Both the position numbers and the translations under genes were made by a program. 64,000 nt of DNA from Meconema thalassinum (lineage: Eukaryota; Arthropoda; Insecta; Orthoptera; Tettigoniidae): positions 276,087,046 through 276,151,045 of the forward strand of contig OX336394.1 in assembly GCA_946902985.2 (NCBI GenBank), given 5' to 3'. The number at the start of each line of letters is the position of its first letter. Position 1 is the stretch's first letter. Of the stretch, positions 1 through 10,267 are shown one piece after another. The notes below the pieces were generated by a model, which saw only the letters and a program-made list of their open reading frames with translations, had not been told where the DNA came from and did not search any database.

Positions 1-2464
1 CTTCTTGCAGTATGTAGCAGGGAAACATTCTTTACATACTAATACTAGTGAAAATGGGAAGCTTCTATGCCAATTTGCAGAAAGTAATAGAAGTAATAGA
101 ATGGTAATCAAAATTACTTGTTTTAAACATAAGGACATACACAAAGGAACCTGGAAAATGCCAGGCACCGGAGTGGTAAACCAAATTGACCATGTCTTGA
201 TTTCAAGAAGACATGCATCTTCAATGATTGACGTCAGATCTGCAAGGGGCCCCAACTGTGATTAGGATCATTTTTTGGTGAAAGCTCTGTTTAGAGAACG
301 AATTGCGAATGTAGAATGTGACAGAGGAATTAAGAGGATACAGTGGGACGTGGAAAAGTTTCAGCAAACACAAATTGATAAGCAATATGCGGACACACTG
401 AACAAGAAGTTGGAAGAGAGATTAAAGAATATGAATGAGGATGACACTGTAGAGAGGAGATGGACTGGAATAAAGAAAGCATTGGAAGAGACTGTGAAAG
501 AAACTATTGGGGAGAAGAAGAGGAACAGGAATGAAGAATGGTTTGATGATGAATGTAGTAAATATATGGAGCAGAAGAATGCAGACAGATTGATTATGAT
601 TCAAAGAGAGACAAGATGGAATTGTGAAAGATATAAAGAAAGTAGAAGAACAGCAAATAGAGTTCTGAAAAGGAAGAAGAGAATGTATCTAAGAAGACAA
701 ATGGAAAGAATTGAAGAATTGAACAGCCAGAATGAAAGTAAGAAATTGTACCAAGCAACGAAACGAATGACAAAGGAATTTCAACCACGGGGGAACTCGT
801 GTAAAGATAAAGATGGAAAAGTAATTGGAGAGGAAGAGAGAGTTCTTGAAAGATGGGCGGAGCACTTTAAAGATACGTTAAATATAGAACGTAAGGACGA
901 GATGAATGAGAGACAGATCTACATGAATGTAGAGCCACAGGTCACTAAACCATCCATAGATGAAGTTATGGAGGCAGTGAAGCGTCAATGAAATGGAAGA
1001 GCACCAGGAGAGGATCAGATCATAGCGGAGGTAATAAAGAATGGAGGACAAGGGATAGTTAGGAACCTACATGAACTGATTGGGGAGATATGGGAAAGAG
1101 AGATAATGCCTCAGGATTGGAAGGTTGGCCTTATCTGTCCCATCTTCAAGAAAGGTGATAAGTTACAATGTGGAAATTATAGAGGGATAATATTACTAAG
1201 TGTTGTATATAAGATATTCTCAAGTATATTGCAAAGGAGACTGAGCGACTACGCTGAAGAAATACTGGACGAGAACCAGTGTGGATTCCGGCCAGGAAGG
1301 GGAACTACTGACCAAATATTTATTATGAGACAATCTATGGAGAAATGCTATGAATATGGGGTTGATCTGCATTTGCTATTCATTGATTTCCAACAGGCGT
1401 TTGATAGCATTGATAGAACGAAGATGTTGAACGCCCTAGAAGCATGTGGAGTGCCAAAGAAGTTGATCAGTCTAGTAGCAATGACAATGGAAGGATCGCA
1501 GGCCAAGGTTTATGTAGGAGGCAAAACTAGCAGGAATTTTGAGGTGAATACCGGAGTGAGGCAAGGAGATTCATTGTCTGCAGTGTTATTCAACTTGACA
1601 CTGAATGAAGTTATGAAAGAACTGGGTTTGGGAGGGACGATAATAAGCAAGTCCAAGCAGGCGTATGCATATGCGGATGACATTGTGTTGATGGCACGGA
1701 ACTGGGAATCTCTTAAAGAAATGTTCAAGATTCTGGAGGAGAAGAGTGGAAAGATGGGAATGAGAATTAATGAAAGGAAAACGAAATATATGAAAATGTC
1801 AGCGGGGAAAGATAGAAGAGCAAGAGAAAATGTAGAAATTGGTCAGTATAAGTTTGAGAATGTAAAATGCTTCAGTTACCTTGGTACTATACTAAATTGT
1901 GAGAATTCTGTATCAGAGGAGATTCATAAACGGATCATGAATGGAAACAGGGCTTACTATGCTAACACTAAGCTCTTAAAATCAAAACTGTTAAGTCGGA
2001 ACTTGGAAGTTAAACTCTACAAGACCCTTATTAGACCAGTGGTGACCTATGGATCTGAGACGTGGACAATGTCAACAAATGATGAGAATGATCTCAAAAT
2101 TTTTGAAAGGAAAGTTTTAAGAAGGATATATGGCCCGGTAAAGGAGGATGAAGGGTGGCGAATCAGGACAAACAAAGAAATTGAAGAGATAATCAAAGGT
2201 GAAGATATTGTGAAATTTATTAAGTCCCGACGTCTGGATTGGCTTGGTCATGTAGAGAGGATGAGTGAAGAAAGAACACCAAGGAAGATATTACATGGAA
2301 CTACGGAAGGGAAGAGGAGACGTGGACGACCACGCAAAAGATGGCTACAAGACTTAGGAGAAGACCTGAGAACTATGAGGGTTGGAAGATGGTGGGAGAA
2401 AACTCATAGAAGGGACGAATGGCGAGGAATCGTGAGAGAGGCCAAAGCCTACCCCAGGCTGTAG
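1..2464 (+). pseudogene. RTE-like non-LTR retrotransposon, endonuclease-reverse transcriptase, two in-frame stops
   Basis: One reading frame runs from the window edge to the TAG at 2462-2464, broken only by TAG at 263-265 and TGA at 989-991; all three open pieces share the frame. The first piece is the C-terminal end of an APE-type endonuclease (NQIDHVLI, then GPNCD, stop, DHFLV). The piece from 1106 holds the reverse transcriptase: palm motif FIDFQQAFD (residues 92-100 from the ATG at 1106), VRQGDSLS, and catalytic YADD (189-192). The C-terminal tail has RRLDWLGHVERM and GRPRKRW, typical of insect RTE/BovB-like elements. It would nick target DNA and prime reverse transcription on its own RNA. 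The 989 TGA can come from CGA by a CpG transition. No RNase H is seen. It is 5'-incomplete because the window starts inside it, and dead unless suppressed. Clade assignment is from recalled motifs. Confidence 0.88.
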
Positions 2465-2490
2465 CGCCGAGGAAAAGAAAGAAGAACAAT
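2465..2490 (+). other. Short 3' UTR and A-rich tail of the RTE-like element
   Basis: Directly after the stop comes a short A-rich stretch ending in AAGAAGAACAATAAT, which looks like the simple tail of an RTE-type element. The exact 3' end cannot be fixed because the 5' end and TSD lie outside the window. Confidence 0.45.
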
Positions 2491-2871
2491 AATATACCTA
2501 AATATTTTGCAACGTAGGTACTTGTTTGATGCCTTTATGAGTGTCCTTTCTTCCTGTTATCTACTCCTGATGTTTTTTTTGACAGATTCATTAAATTGAC
2601 TAAAAACATTTCTGGTAAATAAACTATTTATAAAACACCAAGACATAGTGGAGTGTTAAAGAACATTGTGCACAGAAACGTGTGAATATGCCATAATGGT
2701 AGTATTCTGATAACGGATAATTGAAAATCTGAGCGACAGAGACAAATATAGACACTGACACAGCTGTGAGCTGCCTCAAAACAAAGCAACGAAGGACAGA
2801 ATTCAGACAGACATGAACAGACTGAAGATCTTTGTCCTAAGTTAAAATGGACCCTAAAGTACTTATACTCA
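2491..2871. other. Unassigned AT-rich interval
   Basis: No coding region, RNA gene or repeat copy from elsewhere in the window was recognised here. The minus strand has a short open frame (2628-2912) that runs into the adjacent repeat and shows no motif. It may be old degraded repeat or host intergenic DNA. Confidence 0.4.
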
Positions 2872-2899
2872 AAACAAGTAGTTTCGTAAAGAACTATAT

Positions 2900-4025
2900 A
2901 GCCTATTTTCATGTATCCAATTGGTCTTCTTTATTAGAAAAATCTCCCGCCTATGAAAAGGAACGCCATGTTGGATTGTTCTGTATGTACGCCATAGAGT
3001 TATGCACCGTTAGGTGAAGATTATTGCATAGGTTCATTATTCAAACGTTCACTTCGATCGCATGATTAGGACACAAGAAATAAAAACTCAATTTTAAAAT
3101 GTCACACTGCCGCCATCTTGGGGTTATAAAACAATTGAATTTAATTAGATGGCAGTAGATTTTGTGTGAACAGTTACCATACCAAGTTTCACTGCGCTCG
3201 GATAATGAAATCGCGAGTCAATTCCATTTAAATGTTTTTACTTCACTTTGCCGCCATGTTGGTATTGTGCTCACCAGGTTATAAGTCCAATAGGTGAACT
3301 TATATTAATAGCCTCAATCAGCATACAAAATTTCAGTTTGATTGCTGCAATAGATTCGTAGATATTGAGAACCGTCTAAATATTTCGGATGGTCGCCAGA
3401 TGTAGGCCATGCAGTTATGTAACATTAGATGAAAATTATTGCGTAGGTTCATTATACAAACTTTCACTACGATAGCATGATTAGGACACAAGTAATAAAA
3501 ACTTAATTTTAAAATTTCGCACAGCCTCCATCTTGAGATTATGTAAACAATTTAACTAAATTAGATGTCAGTAGATTAGAATTTGTATAATTATTTACCG
3601 CTTTAAGTTTCACTGAGCTCGGGTGGTTAAATCGCGTGAAATATCCATTAAAATGTTTCAACTTCGCTTGGCCACCTTGTTCGTTTTGTACTTAACAGGT
3701 TTTATAAATGAAGGGTAATACTCCTAAATGTTTAATAAAGTCGCATCGGTAAACTTGTTGTAGTGCCCTTTATCACTGTACAAAAGTTCAGGGTGATATC
3801 TGTTACCAATGCGGAGATATAGAATGCCAGTGAAATATTTCGCGTGGCCCGCATGCTGAATTGGTGAAACGCATCAAAATTTGACATTTGAAAGGCACGG
3901 TCGAGGTCGGACGAGGTAGTAGTATGTGCTTACCGAGTTTCCTTGAAATCGCTCCGGCCGTTTAGATTTCATTATAAGGGGGTTGATCTCATAAGCCTAC
4001 TATTTTTCATAAATGAAAATAGGCT
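2900..4025 (+). mobile_element. Helentron-like non-autonomous element A (HINE/DINE type)
   Basis: It begins with AGCCTATTTTCAT (2900-2912) and ends with the exact reverse complement ATGAAAATAGGCT (4013-4025). Just outside the left end is a small hairpin-forming stretch (GTAGTTTCGTAAAGAACTA). The right end folds back: AGCCTACTATTTTTCAT is followed by ATGAAAATAGGCT. The interior is a tandem array in which a GCCGCCAT motif recurs at about 2965, 3112, 3253, 3395, 3527 and 3671, with some indels. Sub-terminal inverted repeats, a central tandem array and a 3' hairpin are the known layout of Helentron-derived non-autonomous elements; assignment to that group is inference, since no Rep/helicase is present. 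Copies at 26079-27557 and 53160-54634 are close relatives. Confidence 0.7.
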
Positions 4026-4061
4026 AAAATATAAAAACTCTGGCAGTAATAGATGAGGACC

Positions 4062-4103
4062 TAATGCCCCCCCCCCCAAACTAAAATCCTGGCTACGCTA
4101 CTG
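4062..4103. mobile_element. Terminus of a hAT-like element (CAGTAGCGTAGCC end)
   Basis: A C-run (4066-4077) is followed by GGCTACGCTACTG ending at 4103, the inverted form of CAGTRGCGTAGCC, a frequent end of hAT-type miniature elements. Only this end is seen, so it may be a truncated copy. A matching left-type end, CAGTGGCGTAGCC next to G and C runs, occurs at 28688. Confidence 0.45.
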
Positions 4104-4715
4104 ATACAAGGTGACTTTTAAAGAGGTGTACAAGATGGCAGAGAAGAATACAGGGTGACCCCTAAAGAGGTGCACAAGATGTCAGACAAGAATATAGGGT
4201 GACCCCTAAAGAGGTGTACAAGATGTCACACAAGAATACAGGGCGTGCAGGATGTCAGAGCAAAATACAGTACAAGATGCCAGATAAGCATACAGGGAGA
4301 CTCCTAAAGAGATATACGAGATACCAGATAAGAATACAAGGTGACTCTTAAAGAGGTGTACAAGATGGCAGAGAAGAATACAGGGTGACTCCTAAAGAGG
4401 TGCACAAGATGTCAGACCAGAATACAGGGTGACTCCTAAAGAGGTGTACAAGATGCCACACAAGAATACAGGGTGACTTCTAAAGAGATATACAAGATGC
4501 CAGATAAGGATACAGGGTGCCTCCTAAAGAGGTGTGCAGGATGTCAGAGCAAATTACAGGGTGACACTTAACGAGGTGTACAGTATTTTAGATTCAATTC
4601 AAATACAGGGTGACCCTTAAAGAGGTTTGCAAGATATCAGATTCAAATAATGGGTGACTCTTAAAGAGTTGTAAAATATGTCAGACTCAAATACAGGGTG
4701 ACCCTTAAAGAGGTG
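4104..4715 (+). repeat. 44-bp minisatellite array (copy 1)
   Basis: About 13-14 tandem copies of a unit near 44 bp, read as GTGACTCCTAAAGAGGTG, then TACAAGATGTCAGACAAGAA and TACAGG, with substitutions and a few truncated units. Unit boundaries are obvious from the recurring CTAAAGAGGTG. The same unit forms a second array on the opposite strand at 59826-60570, and the flank 4716-4855 is shared as well. Confidence 0.9.
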
Positions 4716-4855
4716 CCCGCGCGGGAAGCCTAAGTTAATGGGTAATGGAGTCTGTTGAAAGAGTCAGCCCTCTTGAGCCGTTCTAACATGTGTAGCATTT
4801 GTAGCATGCGTCATTTGAAATGATATAACGTCTAGTCTTTCAGACTGACTGTATT
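4716..4855 (+). repeat. Unique flank shared by both 44-bp arrays
   Basis: The stretch from CCCGCGCGGGAAGCCTAAG through AGACTGACTGTA followed by a T-run is found in reverse complement at about 59665-59825, next to the other 44-bp array. A shared non-repetitive flank argues that array plus flank form one dispersed element rather than two independent expansions. Confidence 0.75.
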
Positions 4856-4980
4856 TTTTTTTTATTTCAATGAGTGTTTTTAATATGGTGGTGGTTAAGC
4901 ATTTGGTTTCCGTTAACACATTTTTTCCTACTAATCAAGGTATGTTGATTGAACTCATATTATAATTTTAATCGTGCCAA

Positions 4981-5780
4981 ATGACAAGCACAAGTGATGG
5001 TAGTCGAATGGGCCGTCCGCCTGACCCACCTGATACTGATGTCTATTTATTTGAAATAGTCTCTCGGGACAATATGATTCTCGTCACAGATGATCATAGC
5101 GCTCAATCACAGGGACAACATTTGATTCCACTTGAAACTGTCTGGCATAAAATGAAGGAAATACCCAGTCCTAATCTGTATTACGATCATCATGGTGGCC
5201 AATATATTGTTTTTGTCCAATCAGATCAAACCCAACAAATAGGAAATTCTCATGGGATTGGGACCCTCTTCTATAAGCGGAATATTACCTGTATTTAAGG
5301 GATACAACTCAGGGGCAGAAATAGGATATAAGTACAATTTCATAAGGCAAAGAATGCAAATTCCTTTTTAACCAATGATTTACTTAACGAGCGTAATCTA
5401 ATAGCCTTCATCCCTTCATATAATGTGCATCGCATCGGTCTCGTCCAGTTATTTCACTCACTAATGATGACATTATGCAATACATTGACTCCCCCGTACC
5501 CGTGGTACAAAGGTTTACACGCACAAAAGATACTCGAGGATAACATGGAGATTTTACCTACAGGAACAGTCAAATAACTTTTTGAAACACAAGTACCAGA
5601 ATATGTCTCCATTTTTCTGACAAATTAAGAGGTCAATTAGTATTATTTTCTCCTATTCGATGCCAAAAGTGTGAACGTTATGGGCACGTCCAGCAGGGCC
5701 AGGGCTCCACGATGCGGTATGTGTTCCGAAGGTCGTACAATCGAAGAGTGTAACCGCTAACTGTCATGAAGGGCGGGCAT
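4981..5780 (+). pseudogene. Degraded non-LTR retrotransposon ORF1 (gag) fragment
   Basis: An ATG at 4981 opens 105 codons to 5298. Past the stop, degraded coding sequence is readable in shifted frames up to a zinc-knuckle start (RCQKCERYGHVQQG, about 5658-5700) and then a second Cys-rich stretch that includes RCGMCSEG. CCHC knuckles after a hydrophilic N-terminus are typical of ORF1 proteins of jockey- and I-group LINEs, which coat the element RNA. The N-terminal part matches no domain I can name. Frameshifts and stops make it non-functional. It could belong to the same family as the RNase H LINE at 21755-28687, but nothing here proves that. Confidence 0.6.
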
Positions 5781-6002
5781 CAATTCCGTTCGGGAATTCC
5801 AGTCAGGTAGCCAGGGTTACCTCAATTCCACTCGTTCCTCCAAGGGACCCAAAAATGAGTTCCTCAACTCCGCTCAGGCTTTGACAAGGGGTCGGCAAAG
5901 GGGTTATCCCCAATAACGTAAACAAATGGCATAACCCTATTCACGGCTTATTTCCGCCTATTTAACTATGTAATTCTTCTTTATGTCCTGAAATGTGCTA
6001 TT
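5781..6002 (+). other. Tail of the ORF1 fragment, otherwise featureless
   Basis: The sequence keeps a Pro/Ser-rich coding flavour to about 5880, then becomes AT-rich without motif until it is cut by the Helentron-like element at 6003. No gene is seen. Confidence 0.35.
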
Positions 6003-7498
6003 AGCCTACTTTCGATTTTTGCAAAAAATGAAAGTAGACTTATGAGATCAACACAGGGCGAAAAAAAAGTGTGTCTGTCTGTGTGTGAGTATGTGTGTGT
6101 GTGTGTACTCTGAATGTCTGTCCCCCCATATCAATTCGAACACGGTGAACGCGAACTGAACAAAATTTGGTACAAAGGTAGCACTAGCAAAGGACACCTC
6201 AGTGTCATGTTTTATATCGCCGCCATCTTGACGGAAACGTAATGGCGGCCACACAAATGTTCAAAGCTTAAATCAAATTACGACTAACCTAATCATCCGA
6301 TCTCTACCGAATTTTGCAACAACATACCTTTATGGAGGAAGCACCCTTTGACCGAATTAATAGGTCATTAGCCTAATAGTTTGCGGATGGCGGCCATCTT
6401 TGTGTCAAAATCGATTCCCCCTATTAATTCAAACACGGTGAAACCGAATGGAACGAAATTTGGTAAAGAGGTAGCACTAACAAAGGGCACCTCAGTGTCA
6501 TGTTTTATATCGCCGCCATCTTGACGGAAACGATATGGCGGCCACACAAATGTTCAAAGCTTAAATCAAATTACGATTAACCTAATCATCCGATCTCTAC
6601 CAAATTTTGCAACTACATACCTTTATGGAGGAAGAATCCTTTGACCAAACTAATAGGTCATTAGCCTAATATTTTGTGAATGGCGGCCATCTTTGTGTGA
6701 AAATCGATTCCCCTATCAATTCGAACACGGTGAAACCGAATGGAACGAAATTTGGTACAGAGGTAGCACTAACTAAGGGCACCTCAGTGTCATGTTTTAT
6801 ATCACCGCCATCTTGACGGAAACGTAATCGCGGCCACCCAAATGTTAAAAGCTAAATTGTAATTACGACCAACCTTATAATCTAGTCTTTACCAAATTTT
6901 TCAACAACATATCCTTATGTGGGAAGCATATTCTGACCAAACTGCAAGATCATCAGCCCAATAGTTGGCAGATGGTGGCCAAGTATGTGTGCAAATCGAT
7001 TCCCCCTATCAATTCAAACACGGTGAAACTGAATTGAACGAAATTTGGTCCAGAGGTAGCACTAGCAAAGGGCACCTCAGTGTCATGTTTTATAATGCTA
7101 CCATCTTGACGGAAACGGAATGACGGCCACCCAAATGCTAAAAGCTTGAATCAAATTACGACCATCCTAATAATTTGATCTCTACCAGATTTTGCAACAA
7201 CATGCCTTTTTGTGGAAAGCATCTTATGACTGACTACAAGGTCATCAGCCCAATAGTTTGCAAATAGCGGCCATGTATGTGTGCAAATCCATTCCCCATA
7301 TCAATTCAAACACGGTGAAACCGAATTGAATGCATTTTTTTTACAGAGGTAGCACTAGCAAAGGGCACCTCATATTCATGTTTAATATCCCTATAGCACG
7401 TTGTATTTCAACAAGCTACTACAACCGACATTAAATTATACTCCTTGAAAAGGACAAAGAGTTATAACAATACCCATGCATTTAGGAGAAAGTAGGCT
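6003..7498 (-). mobile_element. Helentron-like non-autonomous element C (diverged subfamily)
   Basis: Ends are AGCCTACTTTC at 6003 and GAAAGTAGGCT at 7488-7498. The hairpin end lies on the left (6003-6040), followed by CTTATGAGATCA and a GT-rich microsatellite (6070-6105), so the element reads on the minus strand. The interior is a tandem array of ~293-bp dimers: the ATGGCGG-type motif occurs at 6242, 6387, 6535, 6680, 6827, 6972, 7120 and 7264, giving steps of 145, 148, 145, 147, 145, 148 and 144 bp. Architecture matches elements A, B and D, but array sequence and end differ (TACTTTC instead of TATTTTC). No coding capacity is seen. Confidence 0.72.
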
Positions 7499-8087
7499 AT
7501 ATGTTCTTTACTGAATATCTTGTTTTTACCTACACTTTATATCTGTTATTTATGTTTTGCATTGTATACCATTCATTATGTAACATATTATGTAACATTT
7601 AATACATTTTACACTGATATGAGCATATTTGTTGTGGTAATATTCCAGCTGTTATGATCCGCCATTTTGGTTTGAATCTTTTATCAAAGAAAGCATGATG
7701 CTCATACATTTTATAAAATAAATTTTACAAAACCACCTTTTATAAAATATTTCCCCATTGCACTGTCATATCTTTTATAAAAGATCTTTTATCAAAGATC
7801 TTTGACAAATTTCTTTGATAGTGTAATACCGGCCTAACGCCGCCTCCTGCGACCGGTAAAACGCTCGTGTAGACAGACCAATTCATTACTGTTGGTTCTG
7901 TAGGAGGCGGGCGAAACGCGGCGTTTTACCCACTCGTGTAAAATGGCCCTTATGGGGACGGTAACCTTTTCGACATTTGGGGTTTATTTCTATACTGGTG
8001 GTCACTGTCCTTATGAAAGGTTTCGATACTGATGTGTTACTATCTAACGGTCTGTTAGTTCTGCACGCAAAATTTTATCTCCCGCAG
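7499..8087. other. AT-rich interval with short palindromes, unassigned
   Basis: 7760-7825 holds overlapping short palindromes (TTTTATAAAAGATCTTTTAT, then ATCAAAGATCTTTGA). 7841-7850 (CGCCTCCTGC) pairs with 7900-7909 (GTAGGAGGCG), with one wobble or mismatch, beside a repeated GTAAAACGC motif. These look like remains of miniature inverted-repeat elements, but I could not set element ends or TSDs. No gene is seen. Confidence 0.35.
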
Positions 8088-8290
8088 AGATGTTGGTTGG
8101 TTCCTCAGTTTGGGAGCTGCGACAACGTGGCCATTTAGCCCCGTGTAGCCTACTTTGGGTGTGTGTGTGTGTAGAATCTGTCTGATGACCGGTGTTAATT
8201 GTGATGGCTGTATAAGTCTGTAATTCAGCTAAGGACTGCAGACGGTCAATTTCAAGTAGTAGTTCCTACTTTTGCTACCAAATGCTACGT
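8088..8290 (-). repeat. 3' part of SINE family 1 with (CCAA)n tail, reversed
   Basis: This is the reverse complement of the 3' part of the SINE in the copia element (44745-44950): the shared track includes GAATCTGTCTGATGACCGGT and the GTTGGTTGGTTCC tail complement. It abuts a forward-oriented SINE head at 8308, so two copies lie head to head or the locus was rearranged. Confidence 0.65.
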
Positions 8291-8307
8291 CTACGACACG
8301 TAGCTGT

Positions 8308-8600
8308 AAGCGGCTTCGGTGGCATAGTTGCTAGCATGGTGAACTGCTGTGCCCAAGATCGTGGGTTCAAACCCGACCAAAGTCGTCGGATTTGTTAAGA
8401 GCGTTAATATCCTTCAGTAGTCTATGGCTTCCTTCGGAGGGGAAGTAAAGGCGGCGGTCCCATGTCACAGATTTATGGCATGTAAAAGATCCTTCCACTA
8501 AGTAAACTTGTGTGAAGCTAGATTTTGTTGTCACGCCCTATCAAGGTTCCAACGTTCACCACTAGATGTCAGTGACATCTGGTAGCGAAAGTTGGAACTA
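8308..8600 (+). repeat. tRNA-derived SINE, family 1, head and body
   Basis: The head carries RNA polymerase III promoter elements: an A box in GGTGGCATAGTTGCTAGCATGG (8319-8340) and a B box GGTTCAAACCC (8364-8374). The body runs through GGAAGTAAAGGCGGCGGTCC and ATGTCACAGATTTATGGC. Related copies are at 8760-9020 (reversed), 44474-44949 and 58555-58870. A tRNA-like head joined to an unrelated body is the definition of a tRNA-derived SINE; the source tRNA was not identified. Confidence 0.75.
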
Positions 8601-8759
8601 CTTGATATTGAACAGAACTAGTAGCTCACCCCATGGGTGTCAGATTGAAGCAGCTACAGCCTCTGGCGAACCGAACATATCCTCGGACACTCCCGGCACT
8701 AAACGCCATACGCTAAATAAATACCTAGCTGTGAACTTGGCTACTAGATACCACCACAA

Positions 8760-9020
8760 TTAGCACCTGGCAATGAACGTTGGGACTGAAAGCATTAATC
8801 AAACAAATTTTGTTTCACACAATTGTAGTTAGTGGAAGGTTCTTTCACATGCCATAAATCTATGACATGGGGCCCCCGCTTTACTTCCCCTCCGAAGGAA
8901 GGCATACTGAGGGATTTTTAACCCTCTTAAAAAATCCGACGACTTCGGCCGGGTTTGAACTCGTGATCTTGGGCATAGAAGTTCAGCATGCTACAAACTA
9001 CGCCACCGAAGCCGCTTCCC
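8760..9020 (-). repeat. tRNA-derived SINE, family 1, reversed copy
   Basis: Reverse complement of the SINE at 8308: body CCATAAATCTATGACATGGG, B-box complement GGGTTTGAACTC, A-box complement near CATGCTACAAACTACGCCACC, and head complement CGAAGCCGC at the right end. Together with 8308-8600 it forms a large inverted pair. Confidence 0.75.
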
Positions 9021-9538
9021 ACAGGGACAGATGGGAAACTGAATGTTATCTCGTACAGTGGCGTTGTCATGCCAACCTCTTGATGGCTCTTGGCATTTTC
9101 TTATAATTCCGAAATATAAAAATTAATTCAGACAAAAGTTTTGGGTAATAATTAGGAGTATTGAATACAGTATTTTAAACGGTTTTGATATTGTGCCTTT
9201 TAAGACAGATATGATTGTTGTTTCTCTAAAAACCCACTTTTTCAAAACCCTTTGGTCAGTAGTTTGTGCTATCAAAAAACGTTTCAAACATAAACTATTG
9301 GCCCTTATCAGACACATTGAATGGATTCGATATTTCACAGATTAAGAGCTATAGCGATATTTCACTTTTTCGGAAGAAGCCTCCCCCCCCCCCCCTCATA
9401 TTCACCCCTTTGATCTGATTTTGCCCATTAACGACCTCGACCGAGATTTTAAAACGATGTATATTATGTAAAATATTCAAAGTAATTGGTGCAAAGTTGC
9501 GGTAGTTATCGTGTCCACAAGAAAGTGATATAGGCCTA
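9021..9538. other. Unassigned interval
   Basis: AT-rich DNA with a C-run at 9384-9395 and no motif-bearing open frame. Nothing in it matched the other repeats of the window. Confidence 0.4.
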
Positions 9539-9573
9539 TACATACATACATACATACATACATACATACATAC
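9539..9573 (+). repeat. (CATA)n microsatellite, target of the giant-LTR element
   Basis: Tandem CATA units run to 9573, and ATACATACATAC resumes at 21550 on the other side of the retrotransposon. The element therefore inserted into this microsatellite. The repeat makes the TSD (ATAC) consistent but not unique. Confidence 0.85.
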
Positions 9574-10260
9574 TGAACCCATGTACCATGGGTTCAAGGG
9601 GTCGAATCCATGTTTTATTGGTAAAAGAAGGGAGGAAAAATACAGTCCTTAGAATGACTTAGAAAGATTTTATGCAAGAGAACTGGTATAATGTTGTGCA
9701 AGAATAAGAGTCCAGGTGGCCCCAGGAAATGATATCATGCATGACGCACCGATAGGGAGCCGATCATGGCTATAAATAGAATTAAAAACTTTCCGCTGGG
9801 AGTAAGCGAGAAGAGGTTTCGGAAATTGATCTTACACAGCAATAAAATGGCATCCTCGCAGTTGTGCAAGAAGGGGAATAATTAGATTTAAGCCATTTGC
9901 GAGAATATAATTAACAAAAGAAATACATCATTGTGAATCATTTTGGAATAGAGATTTTTGTGTGGTGAAAAGGGTTATAATAATTGCACAGGAAAGAAGT
10001 GCAAATGCAGCATGACGTAGTTAAAAGTTCCCCGAGACCCGAGGTGGTAGGGATTAAAAATCAACTGCAACACCCACGTATCGGAAGAGCAAAATTTATT
10101 TAATATCTTAGAATTGTACGATCGATTTTCACGTGCAAAGAAGTCAGTTTACGTTTAGAAAACGAGCTTTCCAGAGATATACTTTTCAAAAGTGTGCGAC
10201 TATTGCTTCAAAAGTTAGTTATGAAAAAGACGAGGATTTTATCTTTTTGTCGCCGATTTG

Positions 10261-10267
10261 TATAAAA
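10261..10267 (+). promoter_or_regulatory. TATA box of LTR promoter
   Basis: TATAAAAG stands about 690 bp into the LTR and is followed 25-30 bp later by GCAGTTTTAGTCC, a plausible initiator. The same arrangement recurs in the other LTR (18512). Transcription from here is inferred from position only. Confidence 0.5.

Noticed and set aside
6048..6254. Protein frames across the Helentron-like ends (also 26120-26323 and 54331-54528)
   Set aside because: They translate microsatellite and array sequence and recur with the elements.
8355..8380. Possible functional tRNA genes at the A/B boxes (also 58081, 58446, 58608)
   Set aside because: No cloverleaf with acceptor and anticodon stems can be closed; the heads are joined to repeated SINE bodies.
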